Shown piece after piece: positions 18,690 to 27,117 of a stretch of DNA of 64,000 nt (its first letter is position 1; the number at the start of each line of letters is the position of its first letter). The position numbers and the translations under genes were made by a program. The stretch is from Paenibacillus hamazuiensis (lineage in GTDB: Bacteria; Bacillota; Bacilli; Paenibacillales; NBRC-103111), in contig NZ_JALRMO010000001.1 in NCBI RefSeq assembly GCF_023276405.1, forward strand, positions 2,046,001-2,110,000, written 5' to 3'. The notes beneath the pieces are model-generated. The model searched no databases. It was not told the origin of the DNA and saw only the letters and a list, made by a program, of their open reading frames with translations.

Positions 18690-19844
18690 ATGCGCAAAAA
18701 ACAATGCGTGGCCATGCTGCTGGCAGGCGGCGAAGGAAGAAGGCTCGGGCTGCTCACGAAAAATTTGGCGAAGCCTGCGGTTCATTTCGGCGGCAAATAC
18801 CGGATTATCGATTTTACGCTCAGCAACTGTACGAACTCCGGCATCGATACGGTAGGCGTGCTGACGCAGTACCAGCCGCTTGTGCTGAACACCTACATCG
18901 GGATCGGCGCCCCTTGGGATCTTGACCGCAAAAACGGCGGTGTTACCGTGCTTCCTCCGTTTATGGAGCAGCAGGGGGGCAACTGGTATGAAGGGACGGC
19001 GAATGCGATTTACCGCAACATTCCGTTTATCGAGCAGTACGACCCGGAATATGTGCTCGTCATTTCGGGGGACCACATCTACAAGATGGATTACGACCGG
19101 ATGCTCGATTTTCATAAACGCAAGGGCGCCGACGCGTCGATCGCCGTCATTCAGGTGAAATGGGAGGAAGCGAGCCGCTTCGGCATCATGAGCACGGACG
19201 ACGACGACCGGATTACGGAATTCGCCGAGAAGCCGAAGGAGCCGAAAAGCAACCTCGCTTCGATGGGCATTTATATATTCAATTGGAGCACGCTGAAATC
19301 GTACCTGATCAAGGATGAGCAGAACGCGCAGTCGAGCAAGGACTTCGGCAAAGATATCATCCCGCAAATGCTGCGCGACCGCATAGAGCTGTTCGCTTAT
19401 CCGTTCCAGGGCTACTGGAAAGACGTCGGCACGATCGAAAGCTTATGGGAAGCGAATATGGACCTGCTCGAAAACGATCCCGAGTTTAATTTGAACGACC
19501 GCAGCTGGCGCATATATTCGGTCAACTACGCTCAGCCCGGCCAATATATCGCTCCTACCGCGCAGGTGCGCAAATCGCTGGTCAACGAAGGCTGCTGCGT
19601 ATTCGGCGAGGTGGACCACTCGGTACTATTTTACGGAGTGCAGACGGGAGAGGGCAGCTTAATCAAGGACTCGGTCATCATGCCGAACGTAAGAATCGGC
19701 AGCCATGTCCGCATTTATAAGGCGATCATCGGAGAAGGGACGGTCATCGAGGACGGCGTTACCATCGGCCACCCGGAAGGCAGTCAAGACATCACGTTGA
19801 TCGGCAGCAACGAAACAATCAGCTTGACGACGATGAAAGGGTGA
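18690..19844 (+). CDS. glgC: Glucose-1-phosphate adenylyltransferase, catalytic subunit
   Basis: 384 residues. It makes ADP-glucose from ATP and glucose-1-phosphate, the committed step of glycogen synthesis. The nucleotide-binding start [21 protein letters not shown] is intact, as are the sugar-phosphate region [20 protein letters not shown] and the C-terminal left-handed beta-helix repeats. The start follows AAGGGGG. It is 52 bp after glgB and 6 bp before glgD, so probably one operon. Confidence 0.94.
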   Translation: MRKKQCVAMLLAGGEGRRLGLLTKNLAKPAVHFGGKYRIIDFTLSNCTNSGIDTVGVLTQYQPLVLNTYIGIGAPWDLDRKNGGVTVLPPFMEQQGGNWYEGTANAIYRNIPFIEQYDPEYVLVISGDHIYKMDYDRMLDFHKRKGADASIAVIQVKWEEASRFGIMSTDDDDRITEFAEKPKEPKSNLASMGIYIFNWSTLKSYLIKDEQNAQSSKDFGKDIIPQMLRDRIELFAYPFQGYWKDVGTIESLWEANMDLLENDPEFNLNDRSWRIYSVNYAQPGQYIAPTAQVRKSLVNEGCCVFGEVDHSVLFYGVQTGEGSLIKDSVIMPNVRIGSHVRIYKAIIGEGTVIEDGVTIGHPEGSQDITLIGSNETISLTTMKG

Positions 19845-19850
19845 CGGCGG

Positions 19851-20960
19851 ATGAAACGGATGATGGGCGTTATCAACTTGGTTAACGAACCGGATGATTT
19901 GGAAGAATTGACCTATTACCGCTGCGTGGCTTCAGTGCCGTTCGGCGCGAGATACAGGCTGATCGATTTTGCGCTTTCCAGCATGGTGAATTCCGGCATC
20001 GAAAACGTAGCCGTGTTCACACAGCATAAATACCGCTCGCTGATGGATCATCTCGGCTCCGGCAAGGAATGGGATCTCGACCGCAAAAGAGGGGGGCTTT
20101 TCATCCTGCCGGCAGTACTGCACGAGACGACCGGCATGGCGCGAGGCGATTTGTTCCAGTTTTACAGCCATCGCGACTACTTTTACCGGGGACCGGAGGA
20201 ATACGTCGTCATCTCGCGCAGCCACCTGGTGTGCAACATCGATTTCAACGCCGTGCTTGAATACCATATGGAGAAAGAAGCGGATATTACCGTCGTGTAC
20301 AAGCGGGCGGATCACGAGGAGCTGGCCAAATTCCGCCGGCTGGCGGTGAAGGAAAGCGGCCAGGTGACCGTGATCGAGGAAAATACCGGCCGCCTGCGCA
20401 CCGACAACATTTCGATGGAAATGTTCGTAATGAAAAAAGAGCTGCTGCTCGATATGGTCGAATCGTGCCTCGCCCAAGGATACGATCATCTCGTTCGGGA
20501 CGGCATCATGAAAAATATCGACCGGCTGAGCGTTTACGGGTATTTGCACGAAGGGTATGCTGGAGTAGTGAATACGATTCAAAGTTATTACAAGCACAGC
20601 ATGCAGCTGCTGAATCCGAACATTTGGCGCGAGCTGTTCTTCCGGCAAAATCTGATTTACACGAAGGTCAAAGACGAGCCGCCGGCTAAATACTTGGACA
20701 ATGCTATCGCCAAAAACTCGCTGATCGCCAACGGCTGCGTCATCGAAGGAAAAGTCGAAAACAGCATCCTGTTCAGGGGCGTCAAAATCCGCAAAGGCGC
20801 CTACGTGAAAAACAGCATCATCCTGCAAAACTGCGAGATCGAGGAAAACGTCATCATCGAAAACGCAATCCTCGACAAGGATGTATTCATCAGCCGCGGA
20901 CGCGTGCTGACCGGCGACAACAAAGCGCCGTTTATCGCCTCCAAAACGAAAGTGATCTGA
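19851..20960 (+). CDS. glgD: Glucose-1-phosphate adenylyltransferase, regulatory subunit
   Basis: 369 residues, homologous to GlgC throughout (FGARYRLIDFALSSMVNSGI, GSGKEWDLDRKRGG). It lacks the GGEGRRL-type nucleotide loop: the N-terminus reads MMGVINLVNEPDDLEELTYYR. That is the hallmark of GlgD, the non-catalytic partner that raises GlgC activity in Firmicutes. The beta-helix end is retained. It starts 6 bp after the glgC stop. Confidence 0.92.
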   Translation: MKRMMGVINLVNEPDDLEELTYYRCVASVPFGARYRLIDFALSSMVNSGIENVAVFTQHKYRSLMDHLGSGKEWDLDRKRGGLFILPAVLHETTGMARGDLFQFYSHRDYFYRGPEEYVVISRSHLVCNIDFNAVLEYHMEKEADITVVYKRADHEELAKFRRLAVKESGQVTVIEENTGRLRTDNISMEMFVMKKELLLDMVESCLAQGYDHLVRDGIMKNIDRLSVYGYLHEGYAGVVNTIQSYYKHSMQLLNPNIWRELFFRQNLIYTKVKDEPPAKYLDNAIAKNSLIANGCVIEGKVENSILFRGVKIRKGAYVKNSIILQNCEIEENVIIENAILDKDVFISRGRVLTGDNKAPFIASKTKVI

Positions 20961-21099
20961 ACAAGCGGTTCTTCAGTGTATAAGCTCTCATTGACTTTAC
21001 TATAGAGAAAAAATGCCGGTCGCTTCGGCCTTTGAGGTTTTGCCGTTTCTTTCGTGGCCTTCCCGGAACGCGGGTCGGCGGGTTTTGGTTTGAGACTGT
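20961..21099. other. First part of the glgD-glgA gap
   Basis: About 140 bp with one GC-rich inverted repeat (GCCGGTCGCTTCGGC region, ~21015-21030) that could be a weak terminator after glgD. No gene seen. Confidence 0.4.
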
Positions 21100-21267
21100 G
21101 TGCATTTCATGGGCGATGATAGTTACCTGGGGATGTCCTGGAGAGCGAAAGCGAGTTCCCTTTGAAAAAATGGTTCAACTTCTAGCCGTTTCAATATGAG
21201 AACCATTTTTTCAAGAGGAACCGAAAGGATATCCCCTGCACCCAAGACACACGCCTATGAAACGCAC
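21100..21267. repeat. Long imperfect palindrome between glgD and glgA
   Basis: Two ~75-bp arms are inverted copies of each other around a ~24-nt loop (21176-21199). The inner 15 bp are perfect (TTGAAAAAATGGTTC / GAACCATTTTTTCAA). Further out GGGGATGTCC pairs with GGATATCCCC, and the outer ends GTGCATTTCATGGGCG / CGCCTATGAAACGCAC pair with few mismatches. It separates glgA from glgBCD. This is the structure of a small MITE-like element or a very long transcribed hairpin. No coding capacity. Confidence 0.65.
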
Positions 21268-21375
21268 CGCTCCCCCGAACAACCCGCAATTTCCGCTTCC
21301 TCGAACCGCCGCGGCAGGGCATAACCTCAACGAATCGAAACGCTCGGCAACAAATAAAAGGAGTGGATAAACGCC

Positions 21376-22809
21376 ATGAAAGTGTTGTTTGCGGCATCGG
21401 AAGCTGTACCTTTTGCAAAAACGGGAGGGCTGGCCGACGTCATCGGTTCTCTGCCGAAGGAGTTGGCCAAGCTGGGGACGGACGTGCGGGTCATCCTGCC
21501 GAATTACGAGGACGTGCCCGCAGTTTACAAGGAGCAGATGGAAACCGTTGCTACGTTCAACCTGACGATGGGGTGGCGGAACCTGTACTGCGGCATTTTA
21601 CAGCTCGTTCATGACGGCATCACCTTTTATTTTATCGACAACGAATATTACTACCGGCGCAAAGGCTGCTACGGCTACGGGGACGACGCCGAACGGTTCG
21701 CGTACTTTTGCCGGGCGGTGCTTGACGCGCTGCCGTACATCGATTTTATGCCTGACATCATTCACTGCCACGATTGGCAGACAGGGATGATTCCTGTTCT
21801 GCTGCGGGCGCACTTCAGCTGGCAGGAGCCGTACAAACATATCAAGACGATGATGACGATACATAATTTGATGTACCAAGGAGTTTTTGCCAAGGAGATG
21901 TTTGAGGATTTCTTCGCGCTCGGGGAGGAGCATTTTTCGGGGTATGCGCTGGAAATGCACGGAGGGGCGAGCTTTTTGAAGGGCGGGCTGCTGTACTCCG
22001 ATGTGATCACGACGGTCAGCCCGACGTATGCCTCCGAAATCCAGATGCCGTTTTACGGCGAAAACATGGACAGCCTGCTGCGCAGCCAAAGCCACCGGCT
22101 GTACGGCATCGTCAACGGGATCGATTACGACGAATTCGACCCGATGACGGATCCGCGCGTCGATGTCAATTATCGCGATTCATTCGCCAAAAAGCAGCAA
22201 AACAAACTGCTCTTGCAGGAACGGCTCGGTCTCCCCATCCGCAAGGAGGTGCCGCTGATCGCGCTCGTAACCCGGCTTGTCGAGCAAAAGGGCATCGATC
22301 TTATTGACCACGTAATCGAGCAGCTTCTTGCGCTGGAGGCGCAGTGGGTCGTGCTCGGCACCGGCGAGCAGCGGTTCGAGCGGCTGTTTCAGTGGGCTGC
22401 GGACCGGTATCCGGACAAGCTGTCGGCGAACATTTTGTTTGACGAGACGCTCGCCCGGAAAATATATGCCGGCTCCGATCTGTTCCTGATGCCGTCCAAA
22501 TTCGAGCCGTGCGGCATCGGCCAGCTGATTGCGATGCGCTACCGCTCCGTGCCGATCGTCCGCGAAACCGGAGGGCTGTGCGACACGGTGCAGGCTTACA
22601 ATGAAGAAACCGGCGAAGGCACCGGGTTCAGCTTCAGCTACTACAACGCTCACGACATGCTGTATACGGTCGAACGCGCCGTGCGGATTTATTCCAATGC
22701 CGAGGCGTGGGCTGCCATTTTAAACAACATCAAGAAAAAAGACTTCAGCTGGCGCAAATCGGCAGCGGCTTATGCGGTGTTATACGACAAGCTGGTAAAG
22801 GGAACTTAG
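21376..22809 (+). CDS. glgA: Glycogen synthase (ADP-glucose)
   Basis: 477 residues, GT5 family. It transfers glucose from ADP-glucose to the non-reducing end of glycogen. The N-terminal ADP-glucose motif FAKTGGLADV is at ~15-24; the C-terminal Rossmann domain has VTRLVEQKGIDL and PSKFEPCGIGQLIAMRYRS with the conserved E-x7-E region. The start follows AAAAGGAG about 11 nt upstream. It is separated from glgD by 415 bp containing the long palindrome, so it may have its own promoter or be tuned by that structure. Confidence 0.94.
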   Translation: MKVLFAASEAVPFAKTGGLADVIGSLPKELAKLGTDVRVILPNYEDVPAVYKEQMETVATFNLTMGWRNLYCGILQLVHDGITFYFIDNEYYYRRKGCYGYGDDAERFAYFCRAVLDALPYIDFMPDIIHCHDWQTGMIPVLLRAHFSWQEPYKHIKTMMTIHNLMYQGVFAKEMFEDFFALGEEHFSGYALEMHGGASFLKGGLLYSDVITTVSPTYASEIQMPFYGENMDSLLRSQSHRLYGIVNGIDYDEFDPMTDPRVDVNYRDSFAKKQQNKLLLQERLGLPIRKEVPLIALVTRLVEQKGIDLIDHVIEQLLALEAQWVVLGTGEQRFERLFQWAADRYPDKLSANILFDETLARKIYAGSDLFLMPSKFEPCGIGQLIAMRYRSVPIVRETGGLCDTVQAYNEETGEGTGFSFSYYNAHDMLYTVERAVRIYSNAEAWAAILNNIKKKDFSWRKSAAAYAVLYDKLVKGT

Positions 22810-22822
22810 CGCCCCGGGCTCT

Positions 22823-23038
22823 TTACGGCTTTTCGGCATCGAAATAGTTCGCCGGCTGGTTAAAGGTTCGGTTAATCGTCAATAACGTATGAATCACTTC
22901 GAAAAACTCGGATTCGTTTAAGTGCAGCGATGCGGCCTCGGCGGCGGGCTGCGCTTTTTTTATTCGCAGCAGCACCGATTTGCGGCTCTGATCCGCCTGA
23001 ATTTCCAAATGTTCTCGATTTAGGACACTTTCCCACAT
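22823..23038 (-). CDS. Hypothetical small protein (71 aa)
   Basis: A minus-strand frame beginning MWESVLNREHLEIQADQSRK with AGAGGTG 8 nt before the ATG. It converges on glgA, 13 bp from its stop. No signal peptide, membrane segment or cysteine. The pattern of beta-like then helical segments (ESEFFEVIHTLLTINRTF) suggests a small globular protein. I do not recognise the family. The good SD supports expression. Confidence 0.55.
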   Translation of the reverse strand: MWESVLNREHLEIQADQSRKSVLLRIKKAQPAAEAASLHLNESEFFEVIHTLLTINRTFNQPANYFDAEKP

Positions 23039-23220
23039 CGTAGCGACACCTCTTTCTGGTCAATCGTTATGCCTCTTAAGTATATGGACAGCATTGTAGT
23101 TTATGACAAAATAAATTGTAACAATTGACAACAATGCCCTCGAAACATCGGATCTTTCCATCCCGGAATACGCTCTGCCGAATCGGGAAAAATAAACCAA
23201 AAAAGAAGGCAGGGTATACG

Positions 23221-23739
23221 ATGAATCGACTTGGTTTGTTATGGCTCATGTGTGTCTTATGGCTTGCTGCTTGCGGCTCAGGCGGATCGGAAGGCGGTGG
23301 CCAGGCGGCTACTCAGAAGCAGCAGTCTGCGACTCAGCAAGGCGGAGCGGGAGGAGAGCAAGGCGGAATCATCGACCACGAAGCGCAGTTTCATTTGAAG
23401 ACGCTGCAGGAAATCCAAGATTACAAGCTTAAGCAGCAGGAAGAGATCGACAAGGCGACACAGAAGAAGTTGAAGCAAAGCGAGCAGGGGGAGGGCCAAA
23501 AGAAGAAAGACAAGCAAGCGGACGACCAAGGACAGGATCAGAAGTCGGGAAATAAAACGGATCAGAACGACGACCGGAAAAAAGGTACGGAAGATAAGCA
23601 GGAGGAGCAAGGGCAGGATGAAGGTCAAGACAACGACGAGCTTGATGGACACGGGCAAGGACAAGAAATGGACCAAGGCGGCGACAGCGGGGACGATCAG
23701 AACAAGAAGAAGAATAAAGAGGACGACGACACCGAATAA
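23221..23739 (+). CDS. Lipoprotein with long Gln/Lys/Asp-rich low-complexity region
   Basis: 172 residues from ATG 23221, chosen because a lipoprotein signal follows directly (LLWLMCVLWLAAC, lipid-modified Cys at 18) and AAGAAGG lies upstream. An earlier in-frame ATG would put 32 codons before the signal. After the Cys the protein is almost wholly low-complexity: Gly/Gln, a helical stretch (LKTLQEIQDYKLKQQEEID), then Lys/Asp/Gln/Gly-rich repeats. Likely anchored outside the membrane and intrinsically disordered. Function unknown. Confidence 0.75.
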   Translation: MNRLGLLWLMCVLWLAACGSGGSEGGGQAATQKQQSATQQGGAGGEQGGIIDHEAQFHLKTLQEIQDYKLKQQEEIDKATQKKLKQSEQGEGQKKKDKQADDQGQDQKSGNKTDQNDDRKKGTEDKQEEQGQDEGQDNDELDGHGQGQEMDQGGDSGDDQNKKKNKEDDDTE

Positions 23740-23757
23740 CGTACCATCCGATTACGG

Positions 23758-23790
23758 CACCGGCTTGTTTCCGGTGTTTTTCTTTTTTTT
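23758..23790 (+). terminator. Terminator after the lipoprotein gene
   Basis: CACCGG-CTTGTTT-CCGGTG followed by TTTTTCTTTTTTTT. Strong intrinsic terminator. Confidence 0.88.
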
Positions 23791-23855
23791 CGTGTGCAGA
23801 TAAAAGCGCTTTGAATAATGTATTAGGAACGCTTCTTAGGCAAAGGAGAATTGCA

Positions 23856-24623
23856 GTGGAAGACACGCGCAGGGTGCGCAAAGCGATATTTTTATCGGCC
23901 GTCGTCGCTCAGTCGCTTGAGCAGTACAAGACAAAGGGGACGTTCGTGCTGCCTCGCGGGTACCGGCTTGTCGCCGAGATGGGAGAAGAACGGTTTCCTT
24001 ATCTCGGGTTCATCATCCATTCCAAAGAGAAGGTGATTGTAGCATTCCGGGGAACGGAAAACTTAAACGACCTGCTCTCCGATTTCGACTGGGAGCAGGT
24101 GCCGTATCCATATATTCGCAAAGGCGGACATACGCATAAGGGGTTTACCGAGCTGTATGCCCGTGCGGTCAGAAACAAGCTGCTGCGCCGGCTGGGCAGA
24201 CTGGCTGCCGGGGGCAGGCAGCTTGTCCTTGCCGGCCACAGCTCGGGAGGCGCACTCGCCACGTTGTGCGCTCCCGATATTGCGGCTCACACGGCGTTCC
24301 GCCGTCCTTCGGTCGTTACGTTCGGTTCACCGAGAGTGGGCGATTCCGCATTTGTCGCGGCGTTTCGCCGTTCGGTCGGCGAATCGATCCGCATCTTCAA
24401 CGAAAACGACGTCGTGCCTCTTTTTCCTCCGTCCTTCGGCCAATATGATTATCAACACGTGCATGCGGTACTGACGGTAAGATTTCAGGCCGGCAATCCG
24501 CTCGACAATCATAAAATCCGCGCATATTACCGCGGTCTGGCGTCCCTGCTGCCATCCTATGCCGGCAGACTGTGCAGGAGAAATCCCGGCTTTTGTCCGG
24601 AATCTTCGGCAGGGTCCAGGTAA
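23856..24623 (+). CDS. Class 3 lipase (alpha/beta hydrolase)
   Basis: 255 residues from GTG 23856, with AAAGGAG upstream. Lipase class 3 fold: VIVAFRGTENLNDLLSDFDW around the oxyanion region, nucleophile elbow LAGHSSGG (Ser129), VTFGSPRVGD, catalytic Asp185 in NENDVVP and His219 in NPLDNHKIRAYY. All triad residues are present. No clear signal peptide, so the enzyme may act inside the cell or be exported another way. It should hydrolyse acylglycerols or similar esters. Confidence 0.85.
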   Translation: MEDTRRVRKAIFLSAVVAQSLEQYKTKGTFVLPRGYRLVAEMGEERFPYLGFIIHSKEKVIVAFRGTENLNDLLSDFDWEQVPYPYIRKGGHTHKGFTELYARAVRNKLLRRLGRLAAGGRQLVLAGHSSGGALATLCAPDIAAHTAFRRPSVVTFGSPRVGDSAFVAAFRRSVGESIRIFNENDVVPLFPPSFGQYDYQHVHAVLTVRFQAGNPLDNHKIRAYYRGLASLLPSYAGRLCRRNPGFCPESSAGSR

Positions 24624-24678
24624 ATGATGGATTGAACCTTCACGCGGATGCCAATTTGGCCCTGCTTGCTATGTACGG

Positions 24679-24708
24679 TTGCGGCAAAGCCTGCATTCAG
24701 GCTATAAT
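24679..24708 (+). promoter_or_regulatory. Promoter of the EF-G-binding protein leader
   Basis: TTGCGG (24679-24684), 18-bp spacer, perfect TATAAT (24703-24708). Transcription would begin just before the leader's SD (AGGGAGG, 24719-24725). Confidence 0.7.
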
Positions 24709-24734
24709 GATCATGACAAGGGAGGTCGGTAGAA

Positions 24735-24782
24735 ATGGCAAATCAATTTGCCGGAACTTGTAACGGCTCATGCAAAGCCTGA
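24735..24782 (+). CDS. Leader peptide of the FusB-type gene (15 aa)
   Basis: ATG preceded by AGGGAGG at 9-nt spacing encodes MANQFAGTCNGSCKA. The last codons lie in the left arm of hairpin A:B (CTCATGCAAAG 24767-24777 with CTTTGCATGAG 24796-24806). Position, strong promoter, good SD and overlap with an RNA switch all argue for a regulatory peptide whose translation is sensed, rather than a functional product. Confidence 0.65.
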   Translation: MANQFAGTCNGSCKA

Positions 24783-24897
24783 TGTTAGGGCGATACTTTG
24801 CATGAGGCGGTTATTTTAATATAGTCGCCCGAGTAAGCTTATATCGTTTCTAATAATGGGCTTTGCACCTTATTTTCCATCCATTCAAAATAAGGGG
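24767..24897 (+). promoter_or_regulatory. Attenuator with SD-sequestering hairpin
   Basis: Segments that can pair: A (CTCATGCAAAGCC, 24767-24779) with B (CTTTGCATGAG, 24796-24806); A with C1 (GGCTTTGCA, 24859-24867) through TGCAAAGCC; and C2 (CCTTATTTT, 24868-24876) with D (AAAATAAGG, 24887-24895). D overlaps the SD AAGGGG (24892-24897) of the following gene. A ribosome held on the leader would mask A and change what C can do. Pairings are read directly; the mechanism is inferred from known leader-controlled antibiotic-resistance genes. Confidence 0.6.
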
Positions 24898-24907
24898 CTG
24901 ACAAGCG

Positions 24908-25561
24908 ATGAACCAACCATTTATTAGAAACCATCAATATAATTTGATCAAAAAACAGGCCGATCTGCTGCAAAAAACTTGCAGCACGGTATCCGATCCG
25001 AAAGTAGTGGAATCGGTAAGGTACAGCGCTCAGGTCAAAATTGTCGAATCGTTCGCAGACTCAACGGAGCTGCAGAGGCAGATGCTGGAGCGGATGGCGG
25101 GGCTCAATTCGCCGGGAGAATTCCAGCACTATTTGCAGTCGCTCGAGCCGTATATGACGGAGTTTCCGCGTGTGACGGAGAAGCAGCTTATGAAGCTGTT
25201 TCCGAAAAATAAAAAGTTAAAGGTTCCCGATTTGGCCGCAATCGATTACCGGTATTTGACTTATCTCGGATGGACCGATATCGCCACGAATAAGCTGTTC
25301 CTGGTTTATCATCTGGACGGGAAGCCTGTAGGGGTGGAGGGAAGATTTACCCCGACCAACAAGAAAAGCTTGTGTTTCTTGTGCAACCGTCATGAAGAGG
25401 CAGCTTTGTTTACGGCCGTCACCAAATCAAGACCGGCCAACGCTTCGCCCGATTACTATAAAGCGATCGGCAACTATTTGTGCGTGAACAGCGAATCCTG
25501 CAACAAAAACATTACGGATGTCGCCGCTCTCGAGAGGTTTATTCATGCGGTTATCGGGTAA
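24908..25561 (+). CDS. FusB/FBP-family elongation factor G-binding protein
   Basis: 217 residues. FusB-family proteins bind EF-G and free ribosomes stalled by fusidic acid. The N-terminal helical domain (~1-100) is followed by a C-terminal treble-clef zinc domain with Cys156, Cys159, Cys192 and Cys198 (LCFLCNRH ... YLCVNSESC). The order and spacing fit the family. The SD AAGGGG is buried in a hairpin, implying controlled translation. A GC-rich hairpin follows the stop. Chromosomal homologues in spore-formers may be housekeeping or give low-level resistance. Confidence 0.85.
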   Translation: MNQPFIRNHQYNLIKKQADLLQKTCSTVSDPKVVESVRYSAQVKIVESFADSTELQRQMLERMAGLNSPGEFQHYLQSLEPYMTEFPRVTEKQLMKLFPKNKKLKVPDLAAIDYRYLTYLGWTDIATNKLFLVYHLDGKPVGVEGRFTPTNKKSLCFLCNRHEEAALFTAVTKSRPANASPDYYKAIGNYLCVNSESCNKNITDVAALERFIHAVIG

Positions 25562-25583
25562 CCGAGCTCATATAGATTGACTG

Positions 25584-25607
25584 GAGGCTGCCGTAACCGG
25601 CGGCCTC
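25584..25607. terminator. Bidirectional hairpin between convergent genes
   Basis: GAGGCTGCCG-TAAC-CGGCGGCCTC, near-perfect, between the EF-G-binding protein gene and the FAD oxidoreductase gene on the other strand. Confidence 0.7.
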
Positions 25608-25643
25608 TTAACTATTTTGTCGGAAGTATAAATAAGGCGATGT

Positions 25644-26927
25644 TCAAAGTTCGCCCCCTTCCAAAATCATGGAAGCGGCGCGACACGCACTCATAATGCT
25701 GGCATTTGCCAATTGAGCTTCATTTCCAACCCAATCTCCGGCAACGTAGAGGTGCGGCGTACCCGGAACTTGGGGACCGAACCGGCCGGCGAGACCGCCG
25801 CGTTTGGCCTGTATGATATCGCCGGCCACCATCATGCTCGGAAGGAACTGCTCCTCGACGATCAGGTCGCGCCAGCCGGGCTGAAGCGAATCCATCCAGG
25901 TGCGCAGTTCTTCACGGACAGCCGCATGATGGATCGTTTCCCCGGGCCGGACATATTTCATAAGGTGGACTACAGCTCCTTCGTCAGGAGCCAACCTGGC
26001 GGCATCGGAATGAGCGGAATAGTAATAAGGAGTATCGAATCCGAGCACAAACGGCTGTTCCGGATTAGGCAAATGCCTCAAGGCCACATTCAAAGCCGAC
26101 GCGTAAATGGGTATCGTTTCCGTCGCCCAATTTCGAAGTTCCGGAAAGTCGGTTTCTTCCAGCAAATTTAACACAGCAGCGGGAGGAACCGCCAATATCA
26201 CGAAAGAGACCGGATGGGGAGAACCTTCAGATAATAACAGGCTGTACCCATGCGCCGTCTCATGAATTCGGTTTACTTTGGAGCTAAGCGCTATTCGGAC
26301 ACCCGCCTCCCTTGCGGCTTGTTCCAGGCCGGAAATGAGCGTACCCCAGCCGTCATCCAAGTACCATACCTCCGGCATCGTGCGTAAAAGACTCAGAAAC
26401 AACTCCGCATCAAACAGATCGGCAGCGGAACTGTAAGTAAGAAGCCGCAGGGCACCTTCCACAAATAATCGTGTATCGGGATGTGAAATGGAGCAGTCTT
26501 CCATCCATTCGGCTACGGATTTCCCACGCCATTTTGCGGTATCCGTCTGCTGTACACCGGAAAGAAGATTCAAAATTTCCTTTTTCGCGTCTTCCTCCAA
26601 CACTTCATTATGCAAAATAAAAGGGACTGTGTTCGGCAGTTTGCCTAATTTTCCTTTAAGCTCCATAAGCTGTTTCGAGCGATCCGGTGTTCGACCGGTA
26701 TAATTGACGCCGATATTTTCGAGGACGGACTTCACGTTTTCTTCCAGATAAAACGAATGGGGGCCCAGATTGAAACGAAAGCCGCCCACATCTTTCGTCG
26801 CTCCTCGTCCGCCAAGTACGCTTGACCGTTCGAATAGCGTGACGGAGCAGCCGGCTCTTGCCAATAATACGGAAGCGGTTAAACCGGCCAAACCTCCTCC
26901 AACCACCGCGATTTCTTTTTTTGCCAT
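25644..26927 (-). CDS. FAD-dependent amine-oxidase/protoporphyrinogen-oxidase-like flavoprotein
   Basis: 427 residues from the ATG at 26927, supported by AGAGGAG upstream. The N-terminal FAD dinucleotide fold is IAVVGGGLAGLTASVLLARAG followed by FERSSVLGGRG; the C-terminal FAD motif is HLYVAGDWVGNEAQLANASIMSA. Similar to phytoene desaturase and protoporphyrinogen oxidase-type NAD(P)-binding amine oxidases. It diverges from a tetR gene, and two TGTCAAC-N4-GTTGACA operators lie between them, so it is probably the repressor's main target. Substrate unknown. Confidence 0.82.
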   Translation of the reverse strand: MAKKEIAVVGGGLAGLTASVLLARAGCSVTLFERSSVLGGRGATKDVGGFRFNLGPHSFYLEENVKSVLENIGVNYTGRTPDRSKQLMELKGKLGKLPNTVPFILHNEVLEEDAKKEILNLLSGVQQTDTAKWRGKSVAEWMEDCSISHPDTRLFVEGALRLLTYSSAADLFDAELFLSLLRTMPEVWYLDDGWGTLISGLEQAAREAGVRIALSSKVNRIHETAHGYSLLLSEGSPHPVSFVILAVPPAAVLNLLEETDFPELRNWATETIPIYASALNVALRHLPNPEQPFVLGFDTPYYYSAHSDAARLAPDEGAVVHLMKYVRPGETIHHAAVREELRTWMDSLQPGWRDLIVEEQFLPSMMVAGDIIQAKRGGLAGRFGPQVPGTPHLYVAGDWVGNEAQLANASIMSACRAASMILEGGEL

Positions 26928-26977
26928 GTCGATCTCCTCTTTTCGATAATTTAATATGGGATAAGATGATGCCCAAT

Positions 26978-26995
26978 TGTCAACGGGTGTTGACA
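26978..26995. promoter_or_regulatory. TetR-type operator 1
   Basis: TGTCAAC-GGGT-GTTGACA, perfect 7-bp arms. TTGACA in the right arm can act as a -35 box on the plus strand, and its mirror serves the minus strand. It is ~50 bp upstream of the oxidoreductase start. Confidence 0.7.
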
Positions 26996-27025
26996 ATGTT
27001 TATTGTAAAATACCCAATATTTACA

Positions 27026-27043
27026 TGTCAACATGTGTTGACA
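27026..27043. promoter_or_regulatory. TetR-type operator 2
   Basis: TGTCAAC-ATGT-GTTGACA, same arms as operator 1, centre 48 bp away. Each operator contains a TTGACA on both strands, so a bound dimer would block both divergent promoters. Confidence 0.7.
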
Positions 27044-27117
27044 TATTTTTGTGTTAAAATGATGTTATGCTGCGTGGAATCATCCATAACTGAAGATCGA
27101 AAGGTGAATACGAAAAG

